Assembly: GCA_964353875.1 (NCBI GenBank)
Contig: CAYGXU010000041.1
Span: forward strand, 1-26,281
Direction: 5' to 3'
Origin: MGNI01 sp964353875
GTDB lineage: Bacteria > Chloroflexota > Anaerolineae > Anaerolineales > E44-bin32
Length of the DNA stretch: 26,281 bases
Position numbers and translations under genes: made by a program. The notes beneath the pieces are model-generated. The model was not told where the DNA came from, made no database searches, and saw only the letters and a list, made by a program, of their open reading frames with translations. Numbering within the stretch: position 1 is the stretch's first letter; each line of letters opens with the position of its first letter. Of this stretch, positions 8,481-16,374 are shown piece after piece.

Positions 8481-9437
8481 TCATCCCTCCATCTGTGCGG
8501 CGAGGCGATCGAGTTTGTTGCCCACCTCTCGCCATTGTATTTTCGATAACCCCATTTTTTGTCGAATCTTGTTCTTCTCCATCCCGCCAAGGTAATCCAT
8601 CAAAGCCGAGGTCCATCGACACATATTAAATGAAAGGTGTTTCTTGATGCGGGCTGCTTTGCCGATATCCTCTAACATATACTCCAACCGTCGCGGAGAG
8701 TAAGGGAATAACCGCTCTCGAGGCGCGAATTGAGCCAAATATTCCTGATAGACGCTGACCCAGTCTCCTGCCAGAGGTAATTTTCGTTCTCGATATCGTT
8801 TACGGGGATCGCTGTAACGGATGAAAATGAAAGGGCCGTCCGGTGAGTACAGATCGATATGATTGAGATGGATGGAGAGACATTCGTTCTTTTTGATACC
8901 GGTACCGAGCAGGAGCGATACGAGGGCATAGGGACGTGCATCGGGCCGCTTGCCGGACCGTACAGCATGAGCGGCTTTTAGGATTGCCTCCACTTCCTCT
9001 TTGGTAAGCACCTCAGGCAGGGGGCTAAGCACTGTCTGTTGGGGGACTGAAGCGGCAGGATCGGCGCCCAAGACCCCTTTATCTGTTAGCCATCTGAAGA
9101 AGGATTTAATGGAGGTCACTCGTCTGGCGTATGTCTTCGGGCTGCAAGATACACCCCTGCGATTGAGGATCCATTCGAGGAAATTCTTTAGATCGTGCGT
9201 GCCAATGGCGTTGATATCCTGACCAGCCCCTACGAATTTCGCCAGCAGGCGGAGATCGGCCGTAAAAGCTTTTACCGTATGGATTGATTTCCCCGACTCT
9301 TCCAGGTATTCTCCCCAGGCATTGATGGCAGCTTTCAAACTCGTTTCCGGTCGCAAGCGCTGGTGGGGCTCAATGGAAGTGTCGAGGTCGCCGGAAGCGG
9401 AAGAGAAGAGCGGCAAGTCTGGTTTTCGTTCGGTCAT
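8481..9437 (-). CDS. Tyrosine-recombinase-fold protein lacking catalytic residues
   Basis: A 318-residue protein with the two-domain phage-integrase/Xer layout: a SAM-like core-binding domain at ~34-125 (YARRVTSIKSFFRWL) and a C-terminal catalytic-fold domain at ~144-312 (LTKEEVEAIL, then LVSLLLGTGIKKNECLSI). Aligned by eye to XerD, the key residues are mostly gone. The first Arg of 'TGLR' is Lys182, the His of 'HxLRH' is Asn271 (Arg274 is kept, followed by Trp275), the His of 'LGH' is Leu297, and the nucleophilic Tyr position is Gly306. The frame is intact, so this is not simple decay. It probably binds DNA without cutting, like the streptococcal XerD-like protein described as non-recombining. 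No attachment sites or other mobile genes adjoin it. It has its own promoter, and AAGGGA lies upstream of the ATG. Confidence 0.85.
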   Translation of the reverse strand: MTERKPDLPLFSSASGDLDTSIEPHQRLRPETSLKAAINAWGEYLEESGKSIHTVKAFTADLRLLAKFVGAGQDINAIGTHDLKNFLEWILNRRGVSCSPKTYARRVTSIKSFFRWLTDKGVLGADPAASVPQQTVLSPLPEVLTKEEVEAILKAAHAVRSGKRPDARPYALVSLLLGTGIKKNECLSIHLNHIDLYSPDGPFIFIRYSDPRKRYRERKLPLAGDWVSVYQEYLAQFAPRERLFPYSPRRLEYMLEDIGKAARIKKHLSFNMCRWTSALMDYLGGMEKNKIRQKMGLSKIQWREVGNKLDRLAAQMEG

Positions 9438-9476
9438 CTGACCATATCCCTTCTGCGCATAGCCATTCTTGACACT

Positions 9477-9505
9477 ATGCTAGATCGAATTCATTGAAAA
9501 GTCAA
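9477..9505 (-). promoter_or_regulatory. Promoter of the recombinase-like gene
   Basis: On the minus strand TTGACT (9500-9505), a 17-bp spacer and TAGCAT (9477-9482). The predicted start near 9470 gives a leader of about 33 nt containing the ribosome site. Confidence 0.5.
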
Positions 9506-9642
9506 ACGAATGCGAGAGGATTCACCCCATTTGCTAAGGGCAGATCGACTTCATCGGCCAGGTGATTTTAGGCAGAGTTGCTCACTCTTAGAGAGACATC
9601 CAGTAGAGCAGGAAGGAAGATGGGGGATTTAAAAAAATGCGA

Positions 9643-10692
9643 TTATGGAACGAATATGGCGTTGAGGTTTGCTTGGATGGCTTCTCGGTTGGGGAGGAGG
9701 ACATAAGCGCCACTGGAGGGTACACGCCAGCTGGTGACCATGGTCCGGTCTATGGTATATCCTTCGACGCTTGAGGTATCGGTTGCAATTCGGGTGGCAA
9801 GGGGGACCAGGGGGAGAACGTCGAGCAGATCCATATCGCTCTCCACCAGATCGCGAAATTGACTGTAGAGTTGTGGCACCTTTGTGATCCCGCCAAGGCT
9901 CAAGATCTTGTCAAAAACTGCCTTCACGACCTGTTGTTGCCGTTTTGTGCGGGCGAAATCATCGCTAGCCTTACGTACACGGGCGTAACATAAGGCGGTA
10001 TAGCCGTCCATATGGTTCATTCCAGCCGGGAATCTCACCATGACCTCATCACACTCATCGACAATGGTCTGGGAGATGTCGATATCAATTCCGCCAAGTG
10101 TATTCACCAGTGTGATGAAACCATCGAAGCTGACCCTCACCCAATGATGAACTTCCAGCCCTAGATTGTAGAGGATCGTCATGGAGACAACCTCAGGACC
10201 GCCAAACTGATCGGCGGTATTAATGCGGTTGACCTTCCATCCAGGGATATATACATACAGATCGCGCGGGACAGAGATCATCTTCACCCTGTCATTTTCC
10301 GTGTCCAACGATATGATCATGATGATGTCCGTTCGGCTGCCGCCAAAGCCAGGGCGAGTGTCTGAACCTAAGACAATGATATTCACCGTCCCTTTTGATA
10401 AGGGGATTTGCGGCATGGGTGATGGGATTTTAATCGCAGAGCCTTCTGTTGGCCCTGGGAAACCTGACCATGTCCCATCCTGATTGTGGATGGGGATCAC
10501 TTCAATGGGGGGCAAGGCTTCACCTGGGAGAAACGGCGTTGGTGTGGGGGTGGCATAGGGATTGGGAGTGGCCATGGGTCCCACCCATGGTCCGGAGCTG
10601 GCGCAACTGGTAATGAGAAGGGCGAGGCATCCCAAGGGTAAAACAACTTTGGAGAAAAGGGGAGGAACGAAAGTTGGGTTTTTACCAATCAT
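9643..10692 (-). CDS. LytR-CpsA-Psr (LCP) family lipoprotein
   Basis: LCP proteins transfer undecaprenyl-linked glycopolymers onto peptidoglycan or act as related phosphotransferases outside the cytoplasmic membrane. Residues 1-30 form a signal peptide ending in a lipobox, LITSC, with Cys30 as the likely lipidated residue; a Pro/Thr linker follows (~43-60). The LCP domain spans ~103-260: NIIVLGSDTR at 104-113, SRTDIIMIISLD at 119-130, SVPRDLYV at 140-147, KVNRINTA at 153-160, GGIDIDI at 200-206, and YARVRKASDDFARTKRQQQV at 236-255. These include the Arg/Asp residues that bind the pyrophosphate lipid and metal. Most LCP proteins have an N-terminal membrane helix; a lipoprotein form is less usual. 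It appears monocistronic, 224 bp from the next gene upstream. Confidence 0.93.
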   Translation of the reverse strand: MIGKNPTFVPPLFSKVVLPLGCLALLITSCASSGPWVGPMATPNPYATPTPTPFLPGEALPPIEVIPIHNQDGTWSGFPGPTEGSAIKIPSPMPQIPLSKGTVNIIVLGSDTRPGFGGSRTDIIMIISLDTENDRVKMISVPRDLYVYIPGWKVNRINTADQFGGPEVVSMTILYNLGLEVHHWVRVSFDGFITLVNTLGGIDIDISQTIVDECDEVMVRFPAGMNHMDGYTALCYARVRKASDDFARTKRQQQVVKAVFDKILSLGGITKVPQLYSQFRDLVESDMDLLDVLPLVPLATRIATDTSSVEGYTIDRTMVTSWRVPSSGAYVLLPNREAIQANLNAIFVP

Positions 10693-10916
10693 ACACTTAC
10701 TCTTCTAACAAACCCTATTTTATCTACCAATGCATGGACGCAAGCTCACCCTGCATCTCCCGTTTCGAATATATTGGACTGCAATTAAACCAGCTTGTCT
10801 ATAGGAAATGGGTTCTGATCACCTTTCCAGCCTACTGAAATCCTACAGGTTTCTATTTTAGTTTTCAATCCATATCTTTTGGCAAAAATTTGCCTTTGCA
10901 GCCTTGCAGCTCGATC

Positions 10917-13277
10917 TTACACAACGATTTCCGCAATGGGCAGAAGAATGGTAAATATACTGCCTTTTCCGATTTCACTATTCACCCATACCCTTCCACC
11001 CAGCTTCTCTGAGAGTGATTTTACAATTGAAAGACCCACTCCTTGATCGCCAACACCTTTAATCGAAATTTTGTCCGTGCCATAAGTGCGGTGAAAGACA
11101 TGCGGCAATTGAGCTGGAGGGATACCTTCTCCACAATCGCATGCTGAAAACATGAGGAATTTTTTTGAATCGAATGTTTCTTCGTGCAATATTAATTGAA
11201 CCTCGCCGCCAGCGGGAGAGGCCTTAACCGCGTTATAGAGTAAATGATAGATAATTTGCGCAATGGCATCCTCATCACCGAGGACGAGAGCGTAACCCTC
11301 GGGAAAGTCCATCGTGAGGGTAATCTGCTTTTCTCTTAGTAGGATACTCACTTGAGAGATCGCTTGTTCCAGACAATCCATGACTTCGACGGGACCGGGC
11401 GCAAAGCTAAGTGGTTCACTTTCCAGGTCGCTGAGTTGAATGAGATGATTGAGAAGAGCGTTGATTCTTTCGGTGGCATTGCGGATCCGTTCAAGAAATT
11501 TCTGTTGCATTGCGCCGAGCAAACCGACGGATTCGGTCAGCAGCAATTCCGTATAACCCAAAATGGAGGACATGGGTTGGCGAAGCTCCTGCGCGATGGC
11601 GACAACGGCAGAAGTGTCTGGCGTCGTCTTAGCGCTCTTCCTTTTTTCATCAGAGGGAAGGTATTCTAATTTATTGAGAGAATTTCTGGTATGCGCCAAT
11701 TCCCTCAAGGCTAATTGGCGTTCTTCAAGAAGTTCTTGAACTCGTCTATTCCCGATCTGATCTCCTTCGGCTTTGGGCGCGGGCTTTAGTCGCTCAACTT
11801 CCCCCTGCAATTTTAGGATCTCTTCCTGGTCGGTTTCATGGATCTCAAGAAGCAGATCAAAATCCTTTTTGGGTACGTGCTCCTCTTTCGGGTATTCGGG
11901 GACTGGCAGGGCCTGGTCGAGCGATATTTCCCTTTTTTCATTGGCTTCCATGGACTGCATTGTTTGCCCAAGCCGTTGTTTTTCATTCTCGAGAGCGTGG
12001 ATGCGTTGTTCGGCTTGAGCAAGTTTGTTTCGCTCCTTGCGAATGTCTTCGCGTGAACTGGCGCTCTTCAACTCCTGAAAACGCCGGGAGAGGACAATGG
12101 CCATCATTTCTGCGATTTCATAATCAATGCTGGACCATGGGCCAACAGACGGGGAGGAGATGAGTATCAGCCCACCGAAGGGGATGTTGTTGGCGCTGAT
12201 AGGGATGAACATGCTTGGTCCGATTTCTGCTTGGCCAAGGATCCCTTTCAATGTTTGAAGATCATGACCTGCGCGTTGTTCTTGAAGTTGGAACTTCTTT
12301 CTGTGCTGCAAGGCTTCAGATAGATGGGGGAGATCCTTACTTTGAATGGTTTTCGATCGGAGGTGTCTCTCTTGTTGGGGATCATATCCGGTGACCAGGA
12401 TAACTTTCTCTTTATGATCGCCTGGGATGACAAAGAGACAATAATCCGCATCCATTCTTTTTGCCATGATTCTAACAACTTGTCGCGCCAACTCCGCTTG
12501 TTCCTGTATCTGTACCAAGGCAGTTAGATCAGACAGAGCTTCCAAGAACATCATTAAAGTGGATGATTGGGGGATGTTCGGTGCACTCTCTTGGAGAGGT
12601 TCCGCTTCGAATTGGATGGAAGCAAGGGATCGGGCGGCGAAAATAGCGAAGAGAGGATATGCAGCAATCTCTGCCAGTCGTACAAAGCCGGCTGTGGATC
12701 CATTCCAGGGACCGAGAGATATGTGCAGCATGATGCCAAGAGTCAATAGTATGAATGGGCCAAAAGCGAAATCCCACCCCTTCGGTCTCAATACGATTAA
12801 CGCGATTGAAGCCAGGAGGGCAATGCCAAGGCTGGTGAGGCTCCAAACGGCATCTACCTTGCTATGATTAAATGGCTCATCTTTTTCAAAGAAATGAAGG
12901 AAGATTGGTGAAAGGATAAGGGCAATTATGCTGATAGCGACGCCAACTGGAACGATCCACTTGCTTAACCTAGGGGTAGGCAATTTACAGAGCCACAGAA
13001 ATGCCATAAGGCCAGACAAGCTTACAAAGCGTTCAAAGGCGGGAACCAACGTGCCACTCTGGGAATTTTTTAATAAGCCTAGACCATCAACAGCGAGTAG
13101 GATCAAACGCAAGGCAAGTAAGATGCCAGTAGCAAGGATCCAAGTGGATGCTGAGGAGAGGGCGGTTCTCGTCCTATATACCTGTGCTAAGCTAAGAATG
13201 ACTGCCAACGCCATGGCAATGGTGAGGTGATAAACCAGGTTACCCGGAGGCACACTTAGAAGATTAGCTGTGTCCAT
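10917..13277 (-). CDS. 7TM-GAF sensor kinase-like protein with Gln in place of phospho-acceptor His
   Basis: A 786-residue membrane signalling protein. Seven hydrophobic helices fill ~14-217, followed by a GAF-like domain (~245-400), a long charged coiled coil (~400-545), a HisKA-type dimerisation helix (~553-620) and a HATPase domain (~655-782). The ATPase has N682 in the N box (LLYNAVKAS), D714CGEGIP as the G1 box and GVGLSIVKSL as the G2 box, so ATP binding looks intact. The H box reads AIAQELRQPMSSI: the usual HELRTP His is Gln563. It cannot autophosphorylate in the standard way unless another residue is used. From memory, 'AQELRTPM'-type kinases occur as a group in Chloroflexota, so this looks like a family trait rather than a mutation. 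No response regulator is adjacent. Confidence 0.88.
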   Translation of the reverse strand: MDTANLLSVPPGNLVYHLTIAMALAVILSLAQVYRTRTALSSASTWILATGILLALRLILLAVDGLGLLKNSQSGTLVPAFERFVSLSGLMAFLWLCKLPTPRLSKWIVPVGVAISIIALILSPIFLHFFEKDEPFNHSKVDAVWSLTSLGIALLASIALIVLRPKGWDFAFGPFILLTLGIMLHISLGPWNGSTAGFVRLAEIAAYPLFAIFAARSLASIQFEAEPLQESAPNIPQSSTLMMFLEALSDLTALVQIQEQAELARQVVRIMAKRMDADYCLFVIPGDHKEKVILVTGYDPQQERHLRSKTIQSKDLPHLSEALQHRKKFQLQEQRAGHDLQTLKGILGQAEIGPSMFIPISANNIPFGGLILISSPSVGPWSSIDYEIAEMMAIVLSRRFQELKSASSREDIRKERNKLAQAEQRIHALENEKQRLGQTMQSMEANEKREISLDQALPVPEYPKEEHVPKKDFDLLLEIHETDQEEILKLQGEVERLKPAPKAEGDQIGNRRVQELLEERQLALRELAHTRNSLNKLEYLPSDEKRKSAKTTPDTSAVVAIAQELRQPMSSILGYTELLLTESVGLLGAMQQKFLERIRNATERINALLNHLIQLSDLESEPLSFAPGPVEVMDCLEQAISQVSILLREKQITLTMDFPEGYALVLGDEDAIAQIIYHLLYNAVKASPAGGEVQLILHEETFDSKKFLMFSACDCGEGIPPAQLPHVFHRTYGTDKISIKGVGDQGVGLSIVKSLSEKLGGRVWVNSEIGKGSIFTILLPIAEIVV

Positions 13278-13447
13278 CAGCGATAGTCCACCAGTACAGT
13301 CGAAACACGGCGTGGATTATAGCATGTTGGCGTATTTCAGGCTGGTAGCTAGGGGATAGGGCAAAAAACCGATATACGTGAACTTAAAGCCACAGGTTCT
13401 GCGTCGACCGATGTGGGAATGCGTGATGAACTCTATCCTTGGTTTAA

Positions 13448-14482
13448 CTAATCGGCACTGATCTCAGGAGCAGGTTCTTCTTCAGAGGGTGGGCGTCCTA
13501 CCCAGCGCATCGCAATCATGCCGATTGCCATGGTCAACCAAAGGGTGAACCCACGGTAACCTAGAACGATCAGGGCAGCTACGCCAAACGGTACGCGCAG
13601 TGAGGACAGGGTGAGGGTCATCGCTGTTTCCACAAAACCGACGCCGCTCGGGGTGGGAGAGACGATGGTAAAGAGGTACCCAATGCTATACCCGGCAATA
13701 ATGGTTCGAATGGTGACTGGTTGGCGGAAAGCCAAGAACATGAGGAAAAGGATGGTCATCATCAGCGCTTTTGTCATCAAGCCAAGAAAGAAGGGGAGCA
13801 AAAGACCTAATCGTGACTTGCGAGCCAGAATTAAACCCTCTGCAGCTTCTAATCCGAATTCGCGAGTACGTTCAAGATCGAAGTAGTCACGTTTTGCAAA
13901 AAAGCGTGTCCCCCGATTGAGTAGGCCTCCGACCCATGCCAACGCCCGTCCCAATTTCTCGCCGGAACGCATGCCCAAGTAGAGCAGAGTGCCGAGGCCG
14001 ATCGCAAGCCCGACCAGGATCAGGGCCGCGGTGATCTCACCAATGTGGATCTGGTTGCGTTGGAAGAGGACAGCCAGGCCTAATATAACCACAACCAACG
14101 TGGCGCAATAATCGAAGAAGACATACACGGCCGCAGCCGTCGATGCACGTCCTGTAGGATGGCCTCGCTTTTGGGCGTCCGCAGCAAAGACGGCGATGCC
14201 GCCCATCCCCGCACTGGGGGCAACGACGATTACGAAGTTGGCTGCAGCGGCCAGCAGTGCCAGTCGTCCGATCCGTTCCTGCATCCCGAGAAGACGATAG
14301 ATAACTTGGAAAGAAGCGCCGATGCTGAGCATGTAGCTCAGATGAGCAATAATAGCAACGGCCAACCAATGCCAATCCCCCAGTTTGACAGACTGAATGA
14401 CCTGTTCCACTTCATTCTGACGGGTGAAGAGGAAATAGATCGTGAGCAGGATGAGAAGTAGGAAGAGTATTTTTCGTGTCAT
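13448..14482 (-). CDS. Flippase-like/LPG-synthase-TM family membrane protein (UPF0104 type)
   Basis: A 344-residue polytopic membrane protein of the lysylphosphatidylglycerol-synthase TM-region family. Typical stretches are seen: a central SAGMGGIAVFAADAQKRG and the C-terminal signature YLFTIVSPTPSGVGFVETA, then an RGFTLWL helix. About eight helices are predicted, with a short acidic cytoplasmic tail. The family includes the flippase half of MprF and many stand-alone proteins of unknown substrate; the aminoacyl-transferase half of MprF is absent. It begins 8 bp after fabD ends, so it is co-transcribed with it and probably with rpmF. A role in envelope lipid handling is inferred. Confidence 0.88.
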   Translation of the reverse strand: MTRKILFLLLILLTIYFLFTRQNEVEQVIQSVKLGDWHWLAVAIIAHLSYMLSIGASFQVIYRLLGMQERIGRLALLAAAANFVIVVAPSAGMGGIAVFAADAQKRGHPTGRASTAAAVYVFFDYCATLVVVILGLAVLFQRNQIHIGEITAALILVGLAIGLGTLLYLGMRSGEKLGRALAWVGGLLNRGTRFFAKRDYFDLERTREFGLEAAEGLILARKSRLGLLLPFFLGLMTKALMMTILFLMFLAFRQPVTIRTIIAGYSIGYLFTIVSPTPSGVGFVETAMTLTLSSLRVPFGVAALIVLGYRGFTLWLTMAIGMIAMRWVGRPPSEEEPAPEISAD

Positions 14483-14490
14483 CCGCTAGC

Positions 14491-15456
14491 TCACTTGATG
14501 ACCGTAAGTAGGTCTGCTATTGCAGGAAGACCGGCAGGAATGTCTGTAGCAAAGGCAATAGGCGCATCAGCGATATGGCGCATCAGCCCACTTAAGACTC
14601 TCCCCGGTCCGATTTCCAGGCAGAGGCTGACAGCATGTCCTTTCAAGCTATCGATCGTCTCTCGCCAACGCACGCGCGAGATCAACTGTTCAGACAATTC
14701 CGCATGCACTTCCTGCGCACGCTGCATCGCTTCTGCGTTGACGTTGTTGATTACTGGCACTTCGGGATCCTTGATCGCTACATCTCGGAGATAATCCGTG
14801 AACGCTGCTTGTGCTGTCGTCATGAGTGGACAATGAGATGGGATACTAACCTGCAGTCGGACAACTTTGCGTGCCCCATTGGCAAGGAGTTGCTCAGTCG
14901 CCAGTTGGAGACCCTGCTCATCGCCCGCAATCACCACCTGACCAGGGCAATTGTCGTTCGCCACCCAGGCAGCGCCATTCCCCAATTGTATCAGGCTTTG
15001 GCAAATCGATTCGACCTGCTCCAATGATAACCCAAGAATCGCCGCCATGCCCCCAGGAGATTTCCGTCCTACTTCTTTCATCAGACGACCCCGTTCTCGG
15101 ACAAGCAGCAGTGCATCAGGGAAACTTAGGGCATTGGAAGCGACCAAAGCGCTGATCTCACCTACCGAATGTCCGGCGACGAAAACCGGTTGGATGGATG
15201 GTAAATGTGATTGAATCGTGCGTAATAAGGCGATGGAGTGAGTTAGCAGCGCAGGCTGGGTGTTGATAGTGTCATTTAGGGCTTCTGCTGGTCCCTGCCA
15301 GCAGATTTGTGAGAGGGGAAATCCAAGTAGATCGTCAGCTTCGGCGAATGTCTTAGCCGCGATGGCTTCAGCTACTGCCAATAAACGTCCCATCCCTACG
15401 GCCTGCGATCCTTGACCGGGGAAGAGAAGGGCAATTCGTTGGGAGTGGAGATCCAT
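14491..15456 (-). CDS. fabD: Malonyl-CoA:acyl-carrier-protein transacylase
   Basis: Loads malonyl groups from CoA onto ACP for fatty-acid synthesis. FPGQGSQ is at 12-18; the nucleophile Ser97 lies in GHSVGE (95-100); the catalytic His208 lies in SIPSHCPLM; and RERGRLM (~120-126) carries the substrate-carboxylate Arg. Length 321 is normal. It lies about 45 bp downstream of rpmF and 8 bp before the flippase-like gene. The plsX and fabH genes that often sit between rpmF and fabD are absent here, and acpP is not in the window. The ATG at 15456 has no strong ribosome site. Confidence 0.95.
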   Translation of the reverse strand: MDLHSQRIALLFPGQGSQAVGMGRLLAVAEAIAAKTFAEADDLLGFPLSQICWQGPAEALNDTINTQPALLTHSIALLRTIQSHLPSIQPVFVAGHSVGEISALVASNALSFPDALLLVRERGRLMKEVGRKSPGGMAAILGLSLEQVESICQSLIQLGNGAAWVANDNCPGQVVIAGDEQGLQLATEQLLANGARKVVRLQVSIPSHCPLMTTAQAAFTDYLRDVAIKDPEVPVINNVNAEAMQRAQEVHAELSEQLISRVRWRETIDSLKGHAVSLCLEIGPGRVLSGLMRHIADAPIAFATDIPAGLPAIADLLTVIK

Positions 15457-15500
15457 AGGAAACCGAGCCGTCGTGTTTGCTCACGATCAGCATTTTCGGT

Positions 15501-15686
15501 TTAATCGCGCTCGATCTCAATGATTTCTCGGCCGGCATAGTGTCCACAATTGAGACATACGCGATGGGGCAAGTGCTTATCCCCACAATTTGGACAGACG
15601 AGCAGTTGTTGGGGTGTTAAAGCATGATGTGCTCTTCGACGGTCGCGTCGGCCTTTTGATAGTTTTCGTTTTGGGAGAGGCGGCAT
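15501..15686 (-). CDS. rpmF: 50S ribosomal protein L32
   Basis: A 61-residue basic protein starting MPPLPKRKLSKGRRDRRRAH, the classic L32 N-terminus. It carries a zinc-ribbon pattern, CPNC...CLNC, so it is the zinc-binding (C+) form. The upstream in-frame GTG at 15695 would add three residues, but the ATG at 15686 has GAGGTG six bases before it and matches family length. It is the first gene of the rpmF-fabD-flippase unit and is driven by a near-consensus promoter. Confidence 0.95.
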   Translation of the reverse strand: MPPLPKRKLSKGRRDRRRAHHALTPQQLLVCPNCGDKHLPHRVCLNCGHYAGREIIEIERD

Positions 15687-15717
15687 CTCTTTCACCTCGT
15701 TTCGTTTTCATAAGAAC

Positions 15718-15736
15718 GCCTGCCCTCGGGGCAGGC
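15718..15736 (-). promoter_or_regulatory. Perfect hairpin at the 5' end of the rpmF transcript
   Basis: GCCTGCCC and GGGCAGGC form an 8-bp perfect stem with a 3-nt loop. The predicted transcription start falls at its first base (about 15736). No T-run follows on the minus strand, so it looks like a 5'-stabilising or regulatory hairpin rather than a terminator. Confidence 0.6.
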
Positions 15737-15742
15737 TGTAAG

Positions 15743-15770
15743 ATTATAGCAGGCCTGAGGAGCGTGTCAA
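15743..15770 (-). promoter_or_regulatory. Strong sigma70-type promoter of rpmF-fabD
   Basis: On the minus strand TTGACA (15765-15770), a 16-bp spacer and TATAAT (15743-15748), with TGC just before the -10 (extended -10). Both hexamers are perfect consensus. Confidence 0.85.
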
Positions 15771-16099
15771 GGTGAATTTCAGGGACGAAACATTGAGCCT
15801 CGGGCACAGGATGAAGCATTACAGAACTCCCCGTCTCTGTGAATCGCCTTGGAAGGGCTTTGGAGTGCACATAGAACAAAGTGGATTCCAACCTCAAGAA
15901 TAGGAGCTGCGACGGTTTGTTTTTTCCACCTGGACGTTCTTGGTCCGCAATTATCGTTTTTGATTAGCCTGGGGAAATGGGGAAGTATGGATGCCTCGAT
16001 GACATTTCGATGGAATGGATTGGTTTGTTCGAGCTGAGCAAAATACTCGCAAGTTTGCAGATAGGGGATTAACCGATTTTGCCTTATTAGGCTGGGAAA

Positions 16100-16126
16100 C
16101 CGCTCAAAGGGCGGGATATTTTAATT
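16100..16126 (+). other. Hairpin in the long gap before the SLH gene
   Basis: CCGCTC (16100-16105) pairs with GGGCGG (16109-16114) around an AAA loop and is followed by a T-rich stretch. It resembles a weak terminator, but no gene precedes it on this strand. The remainder of 15771-16160 shows nothing I can name. Confidence 0.3.
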
Positions 16127-16163
16127 TTAGGGTAGTACCTTACTCCCATTTTTCCCCGCTTTG

Positions 16164-16221
16164 GTACAAGTGTACTAGTGAAATTCTGTAATAAACAGGC
16201 GTATCTTTCGTACAAGCATAC
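16164..16221 (+). promoter_or_regulatory. Two GTACAAGYRTAC palindromes flanking a candidate promoter
   Basis: GTACAAGTGTAC (16164-16175) and GTACAAGCATAC (16210-16221) are matching near-palindromes 46 bp apart. TGTAAT at 16187-16192 could be the -10 box. The first site would then overlap the -35 region and the second would lie about 11 bp past the start. The second also sits within a TTCGTA...TACGAA inverted repeat (16207-16224). This is a plausible operator pair for the downstream gene. Confidence 0.4.
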
Positions 16222-16238
16222 GAACGGAGGGCGCATCA

Positions 16239-16286
16239 AGAACCCGTGGTCCGGCTGTGGTTTTTCAATGTTCTAAGACGGGTTCT
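16239..16286 (+). other. Nine-bp inverted repeat in the SLH gene leader
   Basis: AGAACCCGT (16239-16247) pairs perfectly with ACGGGTTCT (16278-16286) around a 30-nt interior. A second GGTTCT just downstream could compete for the same arm. It lies in the probable 5' leader, about 90 nt before the start codon. No known riboswitch consensus was recognised. Confidence 0.4.
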
Positions 16287-16374
16287 CCAAGGTTCTGAAA
16301 AATGGAGCATGCGATACGACCTCAAAAAAATTATCTAGAAGAATATGGATAGGGATTAGGAAGGAGATAGGACA

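Noticed and set aside
8481..9437. Genomic island or integrated element marked by an integrase-like gene
   Set aside because: No attachment repeats, tRNA junction, or other mobile genes nearby, and the protein lacks catalytic residues.
16080..16320. Known riboswitch (cyclic-di-GMP, fluoride, molybdenum cofactor types considered) in the SLH leader
   Set aside because: Hairpins are present, but no conserved core sequence of these classes could be matched by eye.
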